Assembly (NCBI RefSeq): GCF_006335145.1
Contig: NZ_VDMN01000003.1
Location: 248,001 to 312,000 of the forward strand
Direction of reading: 5' to 3'
Source of the DNA: Aliirhizobium smilacinae
GTDB taxonomy: Bacteria > Pseudomonadota > Alphaproteobacteria > Rhizobiales > Rhizobiaceae
Length of the DNA stretch: 64,000 nucleotides
Shown here: positions 44,451 through 53,072 of the stretch, in pieces
How the letters are laid out: every line of letters starts with the position of its first letter
Numbering within the stretch: the first letter of the stretch is position 1
The notes under the pieces: generated by a model
What the model was told of the DNA's origin: nothing
What the model saw: the letters and a program-made list of their open reading frames with translations, nothing else
Database searches by the model: none
Position numbers and translations under genes: made by a program

Positions 44451-44882
44451 ATGCGCGTCATTCGAGACCTGATCAGAGACGGATTTTGCGGCGGTCCGCT
44501 GGCCGCGCTGATCGGCGTTCTGATGGCGCTGCAGGCCCTGATCGGTGGCTTCGGCACCGGTGCCATGACCTATGCCTCCACTGACGAGGCGATTATCTGT
44601 TCCGCCGACGATTCCGGCCAACACTCGCAGCATGCGCTCGATCAGCATTCGGCGCATGGTTCCGGCGATGCTCCGGATCTGCCCCACACTCGGGACTGCT
44701 GTCTGACCGCCTGCCAGGTGGCGTCTGCGGTCCATGTCGGCATCCCGTCCAAGGCGCCGGCCCCTGCCGTTTTCGTAGCCATCCGTTCGGCAACGGCGGT
44801 TGTGACAACCGAAGCATCCACTCCACCGCGACAGCTTGGGCTTAGTGGGGATGCAAGAGGGCCGCCCGTTCTTCCAGTTTGA
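44451..44882 (+). CDS. DUF2946-like small protein
   Basis: A 143-aa protein with one N-terminal hydrophobic helix (PLAALIGVLMALQALIGGF), a His-rich loop (SGQHSQHALDQHSAHGSG) and a DCCLTACQ cluster. This resembles the DUF2946 proteins commonly encoded before PepSY or TonB-related genes and thought to be metal-linked. There is no good ribosome binding site before the ATG at 44451. The PepSY gene follows, so a metal-responsive operon is likely. Confidence 0.65.
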   Translation: MRVIRDLIRDGFCGGPLAALIGVLMALQALIGGFGTGAMTYASTDEAIICSADDSGQHSQHALDQHSAHGSGDAPDLPHTRDCCLTACQVASAVHVGIPSKAPAPAVFVAIRSATAVVTTEASTPPRQLGLSGDARGPPVLPV

Positions 44883-44995
44883 CGTCACCTTCCTTGCCGG
44901 TTCTGCCGGCTGTCGTCCTATTGGAGATCATCATGACCTTTTCCCGGATCATCGTTCCGGCGCGCACTGTGCGGCGGCCCTGTCTGGAGGCGCGC

Positions 44996-46411
44996 ATGTC
45001 CGCTGAAATCGCGCCATCGCAACCGGCTTTCGCAGCCATCAGGCAGCTTGTCACGCGTCTGCACTTCTATGTCGGCTTGTTTGTCGGGCCGTTCCTGCTC
45101 GTTGCTGCGATCACCGGCACGCTTTACGTGCTGACGCCGCAGATTGAGAACCTGCTCTATCGTGACCAGCTGGTGGCGCGTACCGACGGTCCGGCACGTG
45201 CTTTGTCCGAGCAGATCGAGGCGGCGCGTGCGTCGATCGGCGAGGGACCACGGCTGTTTGCCGTGCGGCCGGCGGTTGCATCGGGGCTGACGACACGGGT
45301 GATGTTCACCCAGCCGGATCTCGGCGAATCGGAGACGCGAACGGTGTTCGTCGATCCGGCGTCACTCGCCGTGCAGGGGGAGTTCATCACCTATGGTACA
45401 AGCGGCATTCTGCCGTTCCGCATCACGCTCGATTACCTGCACCGCAACCTGCTTCTCGGCGATATCGGCCGGCATTACAGCGAGCTTGCGGCCTCCTGGC
45501 TCTGGATTTCGGTCCTCGGCGGTTTGCTGCTCTGGTACTGGCAGCGGAGCACGAAACGGCCGAAGGCCGCCAAGGTCACAGCGTCAGCGCGCGCGCGCCG
45601 GCTGCATATGCTGATCGGCCTGTGGACGGCGCTCGGCCTGCTGTTTCTTTCTGCCACCGGACTTACCTGGTCGCGTTGGGCGGGTGGCAATATCGATGTC
45701 TTCCGCACCGAAGTCGGCTGGGTGACGCCGGCGATCACCACGGCCCTCAATCCTGAAGCGGAAGCGCCGGTGCTCGGTGAACATGCCGCTCATGGCATGG
45801 GCGGATCCGTGGATACTGCGCCGCCGGTTGCTGAGCGGGATATGGTCGCCCGCTTCGACGGCGTGGTGGCATCGGCGCGTGCTGCCGGTATCGATTCGCC
45901 GATGATCGAGATCCGTCCGCCGCGCACCGTCGGCCAGGCATTTCGTGTCAGCGAATACGATCGCAGCTGGCCCACGCAGGTGGATACGATCGCCGTCGAT
46001 CCGACCGATTTCAAGGTCACGAGCCGGGCCGATTTCGAAACCTTTCCGATCGTCGCCAAGCTGATCCGCTGGGGCATCGACGCGCATATGGGCGTGCTGT
46101 TCGGCGTTGCCAATCAGGTGCTGATGGCGGCGCTCGGCATCGCACTGACGGCGATGATCGTCTACGGTTACCGCATGTGGTGGCTGCGTCGTCCGGCACC
46201 GGGCGGTTCGCCGCGCACTCTGATCCGCAGTTTTTCCTATCTCTCGCCGGTCGCCAAGGTGTCGGCGCTTTGTGTGGCTGTCGTTTTCGGCGTGGCTTTG
46301 CCGGTGATGGGTGTCAGCCTGTTGGTGTTCATGTTGGTCGATTTCTTCCGCGCCGCGTTGGCGGAGATGATGGCGGCCGACCAGCGCAAGATGCCGCCCG
46401 GCATGCGCTGA
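44996..46411 (+). CDS. PepSY-domain membrane protein (PepSY_TM family)
   Basis: A 471-aa inner-membrane protein with four main helices: HFYVGLFVGPFLLVAAITGTLYVL, SWLWISVLGGLLLWYW, LHMLIGLWTALGLLFLSATGLTWSRW and a C-terminal pair. Large periplasmic loops carry the PepSY-like segments (EQIEAARASIGEGPRLFAVR). Family members include ferric-reductase-like proteins of siderophore uptake. The ATG at 44996 has GGAGGCGCGC directly upstream; an earlier ATG at 44933 with GGAGATCATC is a fair alternative and would add 21 residues. Confidence 0.88.
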   Translation: MSAEIAPSQPAFAAIRQLVTRLHFYVGLFVGPFLLVAAITGTLYVLTPQIENLLYRDQLVARTDGPARALSEQIEAARASIGEGPRLFAVRPAVASGLTTRVMFTQPDLGESETRTVFVDPASLAVQGEFITYGTSGILPFRITLDYLHRNLLLGDIGRHYSELAASWLWISVLGGLLLWYWQRSTKRPKAAKVTASARARRLHMLIGLWTALGLLFLSATGLTWSRWAGGNIDVFRTEVGWVTPAITTALNPEAEAPVLGEHAAHGMGGSVDTAPPVAERDMVARFDGVVASARAAGIDSPMIEIRPPRTVGQAFRVSEYDRSWPTQVDTIAVDPTDFKVTSRADFETFPIVAKLIRWGIDAHMGVLFGVANQVLMAALGIALTAMIVYGYRMWWLRRPAPGGSPRTLIRSFSYLSPVAKVSALCVAVVFGVALPVMGVSLLVFMLVDFFRAALAEMMAADQRKMPPGMR

Positions 46412-46436
46412 GGCCAGCCTGGGAAAAGAGCAAAGG

Positions 46437-46472
46437 AAAAGCCCGCAGCCAGTTGAATGACTGCGGGCTTTT
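46437..46472. terminator. Bidirectional terminator between PepSY and dehydrogenase genes
   Basis: AAAAGCCCGCAG ... CTGCGGGCTTTT with a 12-base loop. The A-run and T-run on either side let it serve both convergent genes. Confidence 0.85.
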
Positions 46473-46496
46473 GTGTGCTCGAGCGGTCGGTCCGTA

Positions 46497-47552
46497 TCAG
46501 TCCGGCGCGCGCACCAGGATCTTGATCTGGGTCTTTTCCGCAACCAGCGTGTCGAACCCCTGGGTGACGATGTCATCCAGTTCGATGCGCTTCGTCACCA
46601 GCTTGTCGGCCGAGAAATAACCCTGGACCATCAGGTTCATGACGGCCGGGAAGACGTCGCGATAGGCGATCGTGCCCTTCAGGCTCTTCTCCTTGAGCAC
46701 GACCGTGTTGGGCTGGAAGGGAGCTTCCTTTTCCCAGATCGAAACGATGATCGTCTCGCCCTCGTAGCGGGTCGCGTCGATGCATTGCTGCAGCACTGCC
46801 GGGACACCGGTGACCTCGAACGTGACATCGACGCCGCCGGGCGTCAGTTCACGGATGCGCTGGGCGGCATTTTCCTTGGATGGATCGATGATGCTGGTGG
46901 CGCCGAGTTCGAGCGCCTTGGCGCCGCGCTGCGGCGATAGTTCGACGACATGGATCGCCGAGGCGCCTGCCACCTTCAGGGCTTCGACCACGAGCAAGCC
47001 GATCGGGCCTGCGCCGAAAACGGCAGCGGTGCCGCCGGCCTTGAGGCTGGAGAGGCGCACGGCATGCAGCGCGACGGCTGCAGGCTCGACGAGGGCGCCC
47101 TGTTCGAACGAGAGGCCTTCCGGCATCTTGTGGACCCAGCGCTCGCCGACCGTCGTATAACCGGCAAAACCGCCGCCGCCGCCGGAAAGGCCATGAAAGC
47201 CGAGATTGTCGCAGAGATTGTACTTGCCATGGAAGCAGGCGTCGCACTTACCGCAGGCGAGGATCGGTTCGACCACCACACGGTCGCCCGGCTTGACGCG
47301 TTCGACACCTTCGCCGACCTCGGACACTTCGCCGGAGAATTCGTGGCCCATGATGATCGGTGCAATATCATGGCTGACGGGGTGCGGTGCCTTGACCGGC
47401 ACGAAGATCGGTCCGGCCACATATTCATGCAGGTCGCTGCCGCAGATACCGGCCCATTTGACCTTGATCTTGACCTGTCCTGCTGAGGGCTTCGGTTCCG
47501 TCACTTCCTCAACGCGGATATCCTTGGCGCTGTACCAGCGTGCTGCTTTCAT
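46497..47552 (-). CDS. Zinc-binding alcohol dehydrogenase, 2,3-butanediol dehydrogenase-like
   Basis: A 351-aa medium-chain dehydrogenase. The catalytic zinc site is formed by C37 (GICGSDLHEY) and GHEFSGEV. The structural zinc site is the cysteine cluster CGKCDACFHGKYNLC, and AVFGAGPIGLLVVEALK binds NAD(P). The KAPHPVSHDIAPIIMGHEF stretch is typical of (R,R)-butanediol dehydrogenases. The enzyme would oxidise diols or reduce acetoin. No acetoin genes are adjacent. Confidence 0.88.
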   Translation of the reverse strand: MKAARWYSAKDIRVEEVTEPKPSAGQVKIKVKWAGICGSDLHEYVAGPIFVPVKAPHPVSHDIAPIIMGHEFSGEVSEVGEGVERVKPGDRVVVEPILACGKCDACFHGKYNLCDNLGFHGLSGGGGGFAGYTTVGERWVHKMPEGLSFEQGALVEPAAVALHAVRLSSLKAGGTAAVFGAGPIGLLVVEALKVAGASAIHVVELSPQRGAKALELGATSIIDPSKENAAQRIRELTPGGVDVTFEVTGVPAVLQQCIDATRYEGETIIVSIWEKEAPFQPNTVVLKEKSLKGTIAYRDVFPAVMNLMVQGYFSADKLVTKRIELDDIVTQGFDTLVAEKTQIKILVRAPD

Positions 47553-47688
47553 CAGTCATTCTCCTTCAGGCTCTGACGAGGGCAATCCGACGGGTGTAGC
47601 GCTGAAGCATGAGAAACTTGATAGGCAACAATTTTTCCGGAACATGAAAACAGTACAAAGTGTCGCATCCTTGAGACAGGTGCGGGCA

Positions 47689-47720
47689 TAAAAAAGACCG
47701 CAACCCTGGGGTCGCGGTCT
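47689..47720 (-). terminator. Rho-independent terminator of rpoH
   Basis: On the minus strand AGACCGCgACCCCAGGGTtGCGGTCT is followed by six T, about 30 bases after the rpoH stop. Confidence 0.9.
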
Positions 47721-47748
47721 ATCTAAATTAGCAAGGTATTCTGGATGC

Positions 47749-48651
47749 TTAGGCGTCGACGACGCGCAGGGCCTGAGCCTGGGCAAGCGCTTCCTTCTGG
47801 ACCGCATCCTGCACCTTTTCGAAGGCGCGGACTTCGATCTGGCGTACGCGCTCGCGGCTGATGTCGAATTCCGACGACAGCTCTTCGAGCGTGATCGGAT
47901 CCTCGGTGAGGCGTCGGGCCTCGAAGATCCGCCGTTCGCGATCGTTCAGCACGCCGAGCGCCTTGGCCAGCATCCGCCGGCGGGTGTCGAGCTCATCCTG
48001 CTCGATCAGCACGGCTTCCTGGCTTTCGCTGTCATCCACCAGCCAATCCTGCCACTGGCCGGATTCGCCTTCCGCTGCACGGATCGGAGCGTTGAGCGAT
48101 GCATCACCGGAAAGCCGGCGATTCATCGATACGACTTCCTCTTCGGAAACGTTCAGCTTGGTGGCGATCTCGGTGACCTGGTGAGGCTTGAGGTCGCCTT
48201 CGTCGATAGCCTGGATCTTGCCCTTCAAGCGTCGCAGGTTGAAGAACAGGCGCTTCTGGTTGGCAGTCGTACCCATCTTCACCAGCGACCACGAACGCAG
48301 GATATATTCCTGGATCGAAGCCTTGATCCACCACATGGCATAGGTGGCCAGGCGGAAACCGCGTTCCGGATCGAACTTCTTGACGGCCTGCATCAGGCCA
48401 ACATTGCCCTCGGAGACCACTTCGCCGATCGGCAGGCCGTAGCCGCGATAGCCCATGGCGATCTTGGCCACGAGACGAAGGTGGCTGGTCACCAGCTTGT
48501 GGGCAGCGTCGCGGTCGCCATGCTCGGCATAGCGCTTGGCAAGCATGTATTCCTGCTGGGGTTCCAGCATGGGAAACTTGCGGATCTCATCGAGATAACG
48601 ATTGAGGCCGGCTTCACCGGCGGTAATGGAAGGCAAATTATTGCGGGCCAT
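47749..48651 (-). CDS. rpoH: Heat-shock sigma factor RpoH (RpoH1-like)
   Basis: Sigma-32 family factor of 300 aa. Region 2 has YRGYGLPIGEVVSEGNVGLMQAVKKFDPERGFRLATYAMWWIKASIQEYIL. The RpoH box QKRLFFNLRRLK is intact, and region 4 includes TLEELSSEFDISRERVRQIEVRAF. It directs chaperone and protease genes such as groEL and ftsH. The leader of about 190 bases holds GTGATTCAAGATATCAC, an imperfect inverted repeat at about 48782. AAGGGGTGCTTT precedes the ATG. rluD, often closer to rpoH in relatives as I recall, is here 3 kb away. Confidence 0.97.
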   Translation of the reverse strand: MARNNLPSITAGEAGLNRYLDEIRKFPMLEPQQEYMLAKRYAEHGDRDAAHKLVTSHLRLVAKIAMGYRGYGLPIGEVVSEGNVGLMQAVKKFDPERGFRLATYAMWWIKASIQEYILRSWSLVKMGTTANQKRLFFNLRRLKGKIQAIDEGDLKPHQVTEIATKLNVSEEEVVSMNRRLSGDASLNAPIRAAEGESGQWQDWLVDDSESQEAVLIEQDELDTRRRMLAKALGVLNDRERRIFEARRLTEDPITLEELSSEFDISRERVRQIEVRAFEKVQDAVQKEALAQAQALRVVDA

Positions 48652-48847
48652 AAAGCACCCCTTTCCGAACGTTGTCGGCTCCCTCAGACGTAAGCTGTCC
48701 CTGTTCGAAGGCGAACCGAATATGGCGCGGATCGTTGCCGATCCCGCACCAATGCAGGTACCAAGTAAGTACGGCGGAACAGTGATTCAAGATATCACGA
48801 AGGCGTTATATCATTACGTTTTGGTAATGCTTCTGCGCCGTTTCAGG

Positions 48848-49774
48848 TCAGCGGTAAACCCGTTCCGAAAGGGATCGCATGCCTGACCTGACCATCATTT
48901 CATAGACCATGCGGCGGGCCATGGGATTGTGCAATCTTATTGCTTTCGAACCGAGAAAATCGGTTTTAATGTGGTCGAAGGCCATCAGGTCCGGCGCTTC
49001 GTCGATCACACGGCAATAGAAGTCGTGAAACTCCTTGCGACAGACGTAGGTCTTGTACTTCGTCATGCATAAGGTCGCGAGTTCGTCCTGCCGCTCTCGC
49101 AGAAAATCAGTCACGCCGACCGTCACTTCCGGCCATGCCGGATTGAAGGTGTCGTCGAAAGCGATGATGCCGTGGGGGGCAAGCGCATCAAGGGCTAGCA
49201 CGCTGTCGGATGTCACATGATGCAGCATGTGGCCGCCGTCGATGCTGAAAAAGCGCGTGGTGCCGATCTTCTCGGTAATGTCGGTCGGCCGAAGCTGCGT
49301 ACTGTCTCCGCAGATGACCAGATCCTGATCCACCGGCAGGCCCAGTCTTTCGCCGTTCTCGATGAAACGGTCATATTGCGTGACTGTTTCGCCGCCGCTC
49401 TGGTCGATATCGAAAAGGTCGATCGCCAGGATCTTTTCCTTATCGCCGCATACCTTCCTGTAGAGGAAATAGGAGCGTCCGTAGAACACGCCGATTTCGG
49501 CCACGCCGCCGCTCAGTCCGTGCGTGTTCTGCGCCTGAAGCAGCGCCAGAAAGACGAGCGCATCCGGAGGGTCGATATATCCCTCGACTGTCTGCAGATC
49601 CTTGAAGATGAATTTGCGGATATCTCCGTTCATGCTGCGTGTCTTCGATGTTGCAGAGCGCTGGCCTGAAGAAGATGAAGTCACAGAGGATTCCGATGCA
49701 GACATTGCCGCAAATGAAGCTTTTTTATCTTCCGCACGTATTTTGCGTTGCAGCAAGTGTGATAATTTAAGCAA
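48848..49774 (-). CDS. Class I SAM-dependent methyltransferase (Methyltransf_24 type)
   Basis: A protein of up to 308 aa. The catalytic core begins near residue 65: SGGVAEIGVFYGRSYFLYRKV is the SAM loop, KILAIDLFDIDQSGG the acidic strand, and FFSIDGGHMLHHVTSDSVLALDALAPHGIIAFDD the typical Methyltransf_24 pattern. Such enzymes often modify sugars or cell-surface glycans. The first 48 residues are Ser-rich and may not be translated. Starts at 49774 (TTG), 49705 (ATG) and 49633 (ATG) are all weak. The flanking DNA is AT-rich compared with the window, hinting at acquisition. Confidence 0.78.
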   Translation of the reverse strand: MLKLSHLLQRKIRAEDKKASFAAMSASESSVTSSSSGQRSATSKTRSMNGDIRKFIFKDLQTVEGYIDPPDALVFLALLQAQNTHGLSGGVAEIGVFYGRSYFLYRKVCGDKEKILAIDLFDIDQSGGETVTQYDRFIENGERLGLPVDQDLVICGDSTQLRPTDITEKIGTTRFFSIDGGHMLHHVTSDSVLALDALAPHGIIAFDDTFNPAWPEVTVGVTDFLRERQDELATLCMTKYKTYVCRKEFHDFYCRVIDEAPDLMAFDHIKTDFLGSKAIRLHNPMARRMVYEMMVRSGMRSLSERVYR

Positions 49775-49988
49775 AGGTTGTTCGCCCTGATGAAAGAATC
49801 ATTCCCTCCTCGGATCGAACAATTAAGTACATCATTCCCATAAATAAGAAACGGCTTGTTTGCTATATTTATATGTCGCTTCGGTGTTGTTGATAAAGTC
49901 TCGGGTTTTCACTCGGCTTTGCTTTTTTCCTCCCGGTAAAGCCATGGATGGCCGGCCATGGACGACTTGTCATAAGACCCGCCTCGCG

Positions 49989-50294
49989 CTAACGGAATCG
50001 ACGTTCGAGATCGTGTGAGTTGCTTTGCCGGTAGCGGCTGTACTCGCCATAGGCCTGGCAGCGGGAGACGCCGATATCCTTGAGCTGTTCGTCGTTCAGC
50101 TCCAGAAGTGCCAAGGTATTGCTACGCTGGCGCAGCCTTGCCGCAAGCCAGCGCGCGACACGGGCAAATAAATCTCGCCTGGGCGCAGAAAGGGACGCAT
50201 CCCCTGTTTCTCGGGCCTCTTCGGTCGGCAGATCGAAGGCATAGTCTATGGGTTCCGGCGCGCGGTCGAAGACCGCCCGGTTCTCGTTTTTCAT
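49989..50294 (-). CDS. DUF1127 domain protein
   Basis: A 101-aa protein. The N-terminal half is acidic and probably disordered. The C-terminal half is the Arg-rich DUF1127/YjiS motif (LALLELNDEQLKDIGVSRCQAYGEYSRYR). In alphaproteobacteria such proteins have been tied to RNA metabolism and phosphate or stress responses, usually in 45-70 aa versions; this is a longer form with a 55-residue extension. CCCAGGAGGATATC is a strong ribosome binding site. Confidence 0.87.
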   Translation of the reverse strand: MKNENRAVFDRAPEPIDYAFDLPTEEARETGDASLSAPRRDLFARVARWLAARLRQRSNTLALLELNDEQLKDIGVSRCQAYGEYSRYRQSNSHDLERRFR

Positions 50295-50386
50295 GATATC
50301 CTCCTGGGATCAGGTCGGCCTCGTCTTCGCGGGCCAAGAGGGGCGGTCAGTCAGCCGCTCCCGTTTCTCAAAATCGTTCTTGTTAT

Positions 50387-50557
50387 TCAGCGACTGGTAT
50401 GGGCACCAGCCGTCGCCGCGCGTGTGGCTGCTTCTGCTTCTCGCAAAACGACGGCGCATTCCTCACAGCAGACCTCGACGGTTCTGCCGCCGATCTTCAC
50501 GGCGATGCGGGTGTCGTCGAGTTCGCAGTCGCATACGGCGCAGGTATTGTCCTTCAT
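50387..50557 (-). CDS. Small zinc-ribbon (TRASH-like) protein
   Basis: A 56-aa protein with CAVCDCELDD at residues 6-15 and EVCCEECAVVL about 20 residues later, which together form a likely Zn or Cu site of TRASH type. The ATG at 50557 follows GGAGAGATGAG. It lies between a DUF1127 gene and an AraC regulator, all on the minus strand. It may act as a metal chaperone or sensor; this is inference. Confidence 0.7.
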   Translation of the reverse strand: MKDNTCAVCDCELDDTRIAVKIGGRTVEVCCEECAVVLREAEAATRAATAGAHTSR

Positions 50558-50661
50558 CTCATCTCTCCAGTGTTCGATGTCGATGATGTGAGAAAACACC
50601 GATTGGCGATTTCGCGCTGTCAGAATCTTTAGCGATCTTCTTCGCGATCGGTTTTGGGCGG

Positions 50662-51498
50662 TTATCGCAGGCCGGCGAAACGCTGGAACTCGGCCGGGGT
50701 GCGGCCATAAGCCTGCCGGAAGGATGAGGAGAAGTGGCTGTGGCTGGAAAAACCGAGATCGAGCCCGAGCTCGGTCAGGTCGTCGTAGCTGCCGAGCAGA
50801 TCCAGAGCGCGCGCCAATCTGAGGCGCAGTTGATAGCGATAGAGCGGCATGCCTTCCACCTTACGGAAGACCTGGGTCAGATAGACGGGCGAAACGCCGG
50901 TCTCTTTCGCGATTTCCGACAATGTCCAGCGCCGGGCAAGATCGGATGACAGCAGGAGCTTGGCGCGGTTAACGAGTTTCTGGGTGCTGAATCCGGGTGT
51001 CGGCGGGCGTGCGGTCCGCTCGCCGACGGACCGGCGGACGAGCGTGAGTGCCAGGGCCTCGCCTTCCAGCGGCTCGGCGGTTCGGCTGACAAGGCTGTGC
51101 CGCAGCAGGGCTACCTGCGCCTGCGCGCGGGCATCGATGCCGAGGCGCTGCTTGTTGAAGCCGAACCTCTCTCCAGCACGGCGATGAACATCCGGCACCA
51201 GCTCGTCGAGCAATACTTCCGGCAGGTTAAGGCTGATTGAGGCATCTCCACCCTCGACCGGATGGCTGATGCGATAGATATCGCCCTTGTTGAAGAAAAG
51301 AACCTGGCTTGCCTCCGCCACCGCCTCGTCATTGCCGATATGGCGCATGAAGACGCCGCGATAGGGAAAGACGAGGCAGGTGTTGCTCGATGTTTCCTCT
51401 TCACTCAGATGCCGGCATTGCCCATCGCAAACGACATCCCAGACCGTCACAAGGTCAGTCTCCAGCAGCTTGGTCGAATGCATATGGCTCACGGACAT
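50662..51498 (-). CDS. AraC-family transcriptional regulator
   Basis: A 278-aa regulator. The N-terminal part (residues 1-170) is a cupin-like sensor (NTCLVFPYRGVFMRHIG, QVLFFNKGDIYRISHP). The C-terminal double helix-turn-helix runs WTLSEIAKETGVSPVYLTQVFRKVEGMPLYRYQLRLRLARAL and LGFSSHSHFSSSFRQAYGRTP. No obvious target operon adjoins it; the zinc-ribbon gene 100 bases downstream on the same strand may be co-transcribed. Confidence 0.9.
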   Translation of the reverse strand: MSVSHMHSTKLLETDLVTVWDVVCDGQCRHLSEEETSSNTCLVFPYRGVFMRHIGNDEAVAEASQVLFFNKGDIYRISHPVEGGDASISLNLPEVLLDELVPDVHRRAGERFGFNKQRLGIDARAQAQVALLRHSLVSRTAEPLEGEALALTLVRRSVGERTARPPTPGFSTQKLVNRAKLLLSSDLARRWTLSEIAKETGVSPVYLTQVFRKVEGMPLYRYQLRLRLARALDLLGSYDDLTELGLDLGFSSHSHFSSSFRQAYGRTPAEFQRFAGLR

Positions 51499-51632
51499 CG
51501 GCGTGACGGCGTTCTCTTGGTGGTCGTCGTCGAGATATACGCTCGTTCGCGTTTTGTTTCCATCCCTGATTCAGACAATCAGTTCTCGCAATGCCGAACG
51601 ACAGAACCGATCCCGCTTTTGCCGGAATGACC

Positions 51633-52658
51633 TTATTCGCGAAGTGCCTCGATCAGCGCTGCCATGTCTTCCGGTACCGGTGCCTCGAATTCCATGATCT
51701 CGCCGGTGCGCGGATGCTCGAATGCAAGCAGAAAGGCGTGCAGCGCCTGGCGCGGAAAGGCGCCGACGACGCTTCTGGCCGGTTCCGGCAGCCGATTGGC
51801 CTTGGTCTTGAAGCCGCCCGAATATTCCGGGTCGCCAACCAGCGGGTTACCTACATGCGCCATGTGGACGCGGATCTGGTGGGTGCGGCCCGTCTCCAGC
51901 CGGCATTCGATCAGGGATGCCAGCGCCGTGGCGTCGGGCGCCTCCTGGAAGCGTTCGATGACATCGTAGTGCGTGACGGCCTGGCGGGCGTCGGAGGAGT
52001 TCTCGCGTTTGACGGCGCGCTTGGTGCGGTCGCCGCTCGAGCGTCCGAGCGGCGCATTGATCGTGCCTTTCAACTGGCTGGGGCGGCCCCAGACGACAGC
52101 CTGATAGGCGCGTTGCAGATCGCCCGAACGGCCGTGGTCGGCAAACTGCTCGGCGAGATGGCGGTGGGCGATGTCGTTCTTTGCGGCCACCATGACGCCG
52201 CTGGTTTCCTTGTCGAGGCGGTGGACGATGCCGGGTCGCTTGACGCCGCCGATGCCCGACAGGCTTGCGCCGCAGTGATAGATAAGCGCGTTGACCAGCG
52301 TCCCGGTCCAGTTGCCGGCGCCGGGATGCACAACGAGGCCGGCCGGCTTGGCAATGACGATCAGGTCGTCGTCCTCATAAAGGACCTCGAGCGGAATATT
52401 CTCGCCCTTGGGTTCAGGATCCTCCGGTTCGGGCTGGACGAGTTCAACCACATCACCGGGCTGGATCTTCTTTTTCGGCTCGGTCACCACCTTGCCGTTG
52501 ACGGAAACCGCACCTTCCTCGATGAGCGCCTTGATGCGGTTGCGGGACAATTCTCCGTCAACTTGCGCCGTCAGCCATGCATCCAGCCTGCCGCTGTCAT
52601 CTTCGCCGGCATTCAGGACTTTCCTTGGCAGTCCGGCTTCGCTAAAGGTCTCGCTCAT
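51633..52658 (-). CDS. rluD: Ribosomal large subunit pseudouridine synthase RluD-like
   Basis: A 341-aa RluA-family enzyme with an N-terminal S4 RNA-binding domain (about 22-80, GRLDAWLTAQVDGELSRNRIKALIEEGAV). The catalytic domain has D149 in HRLDKETSG; RLETGRTHQIRVHMAHVGNPLVGDPEY is the usual end block. It is expected to modify helix 69 of 23S rRNA (U1911, 1915, 1917). Divergent from the small membrane-protein gene with 27 bases between starts. The ribosome binding site is poor. Confidence 0.92.
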   Translation of the reverse strand: MSETFSEAGLPRKVLNAGEDDSGRLDAWLTAQVDGELSRNRIKALIEEGAVSVNGKVVTEPKKKIQPGDVVELVQPEPEDPEPKGENIPLEVLYEDDDLIVIAKPAGLVVHPGAGNWTGTLVNALIYHCGASLSGIGGVKRPGIVHRLDKETSGVMVAAKNDIAHRHLAEQFADHGRSGDLQRAYQAVVWGRPSQLKGTINAPLGRSSGDRTKRAVKRENSSDARQAVTHYDVIERFQEAPDATALASLIECRLETGRTHQIRVHMAHVGNPLVGDPEYSGGFKTKANRLPEPARSVVGAFPRQALHAFLLAFEHPRTGEIMEFEAPVPEDMAALIEALRE

Positions 52659-52685
52659 TCAATCATTCCGTTCAAAGGACAGTCC

Positions 52686-53072
52686 ATGCCGCAGCCAGAT
52701 ATCGAGGATAAGGAACAGCCACTCGATCCGGCGATGGAGAGAATCCGCCAGAAGATGGTGCGCCTGCAGCTCATTTCGGGCGGTATCTTGGTGGTCTGCT
52801 TTATGGCGGTCATTGCCGCCATTGTCTACAAGATCTCCCTGCGCCCGGAAGCACCGGCGATCGCCGCTACTTCCGGTGGTTTTGCGGTTCCTGCCGATCA
52901 GCCGCTTGCCGCGACTGCAGCACTGCCACCCGGCTTCGATATCCAGCAGGTATCGCTTTCCGGCAGCCAGGTGCTCTTTTACGGAGCGCTTAACGGCACC
53001 CCGAAGGTCTACATCTTCGATCTTTCGGTCGGCCGGGTGATTGCCGACGTGACGGTCGGCCAGGGCCGCTGA
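52686..53072 (+). CDS. Small single-pass membrane protein (DUF6476-like)
   Basis: A 128-aa protein. A charged N-terminus with the block LDPAMERIRQKMVRLQLISGG runs into one transmembrane helix (GILVVCFMAVIAAIVYKI). A Pro/Ala linker leads to a periplasmic domain ending KVYIFDLSVGRVIADVTVG. Conserved in rhizobia beside rluD as I recall; function unknown. The ATG at 52686 follows AAAGGACAGTCC. The open frame extends over 1 kb upstream antisense to rluD, which is an artefact. Its stop overlaps the next start (TGATG). Confidence 0.8.
   Translation: MPQPDIEDKEQPLDPAMERIRQKMVRLQLISGGILVVCFMAVIAAIVYKISLRPEAPAIAATSGGFAVPADQPLAATAALPPGFDIQQVSLSGSQVLFYGALNGTPKVYIFDLSVGRVIADVTVGQGR

Noticed and set aside
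51591..52685. Upstream part of the long frame ending at 53072
   Set aside because: It is antisense to rluD. The real gene starts at the ATG at 52686 with its own ribosome binding site.
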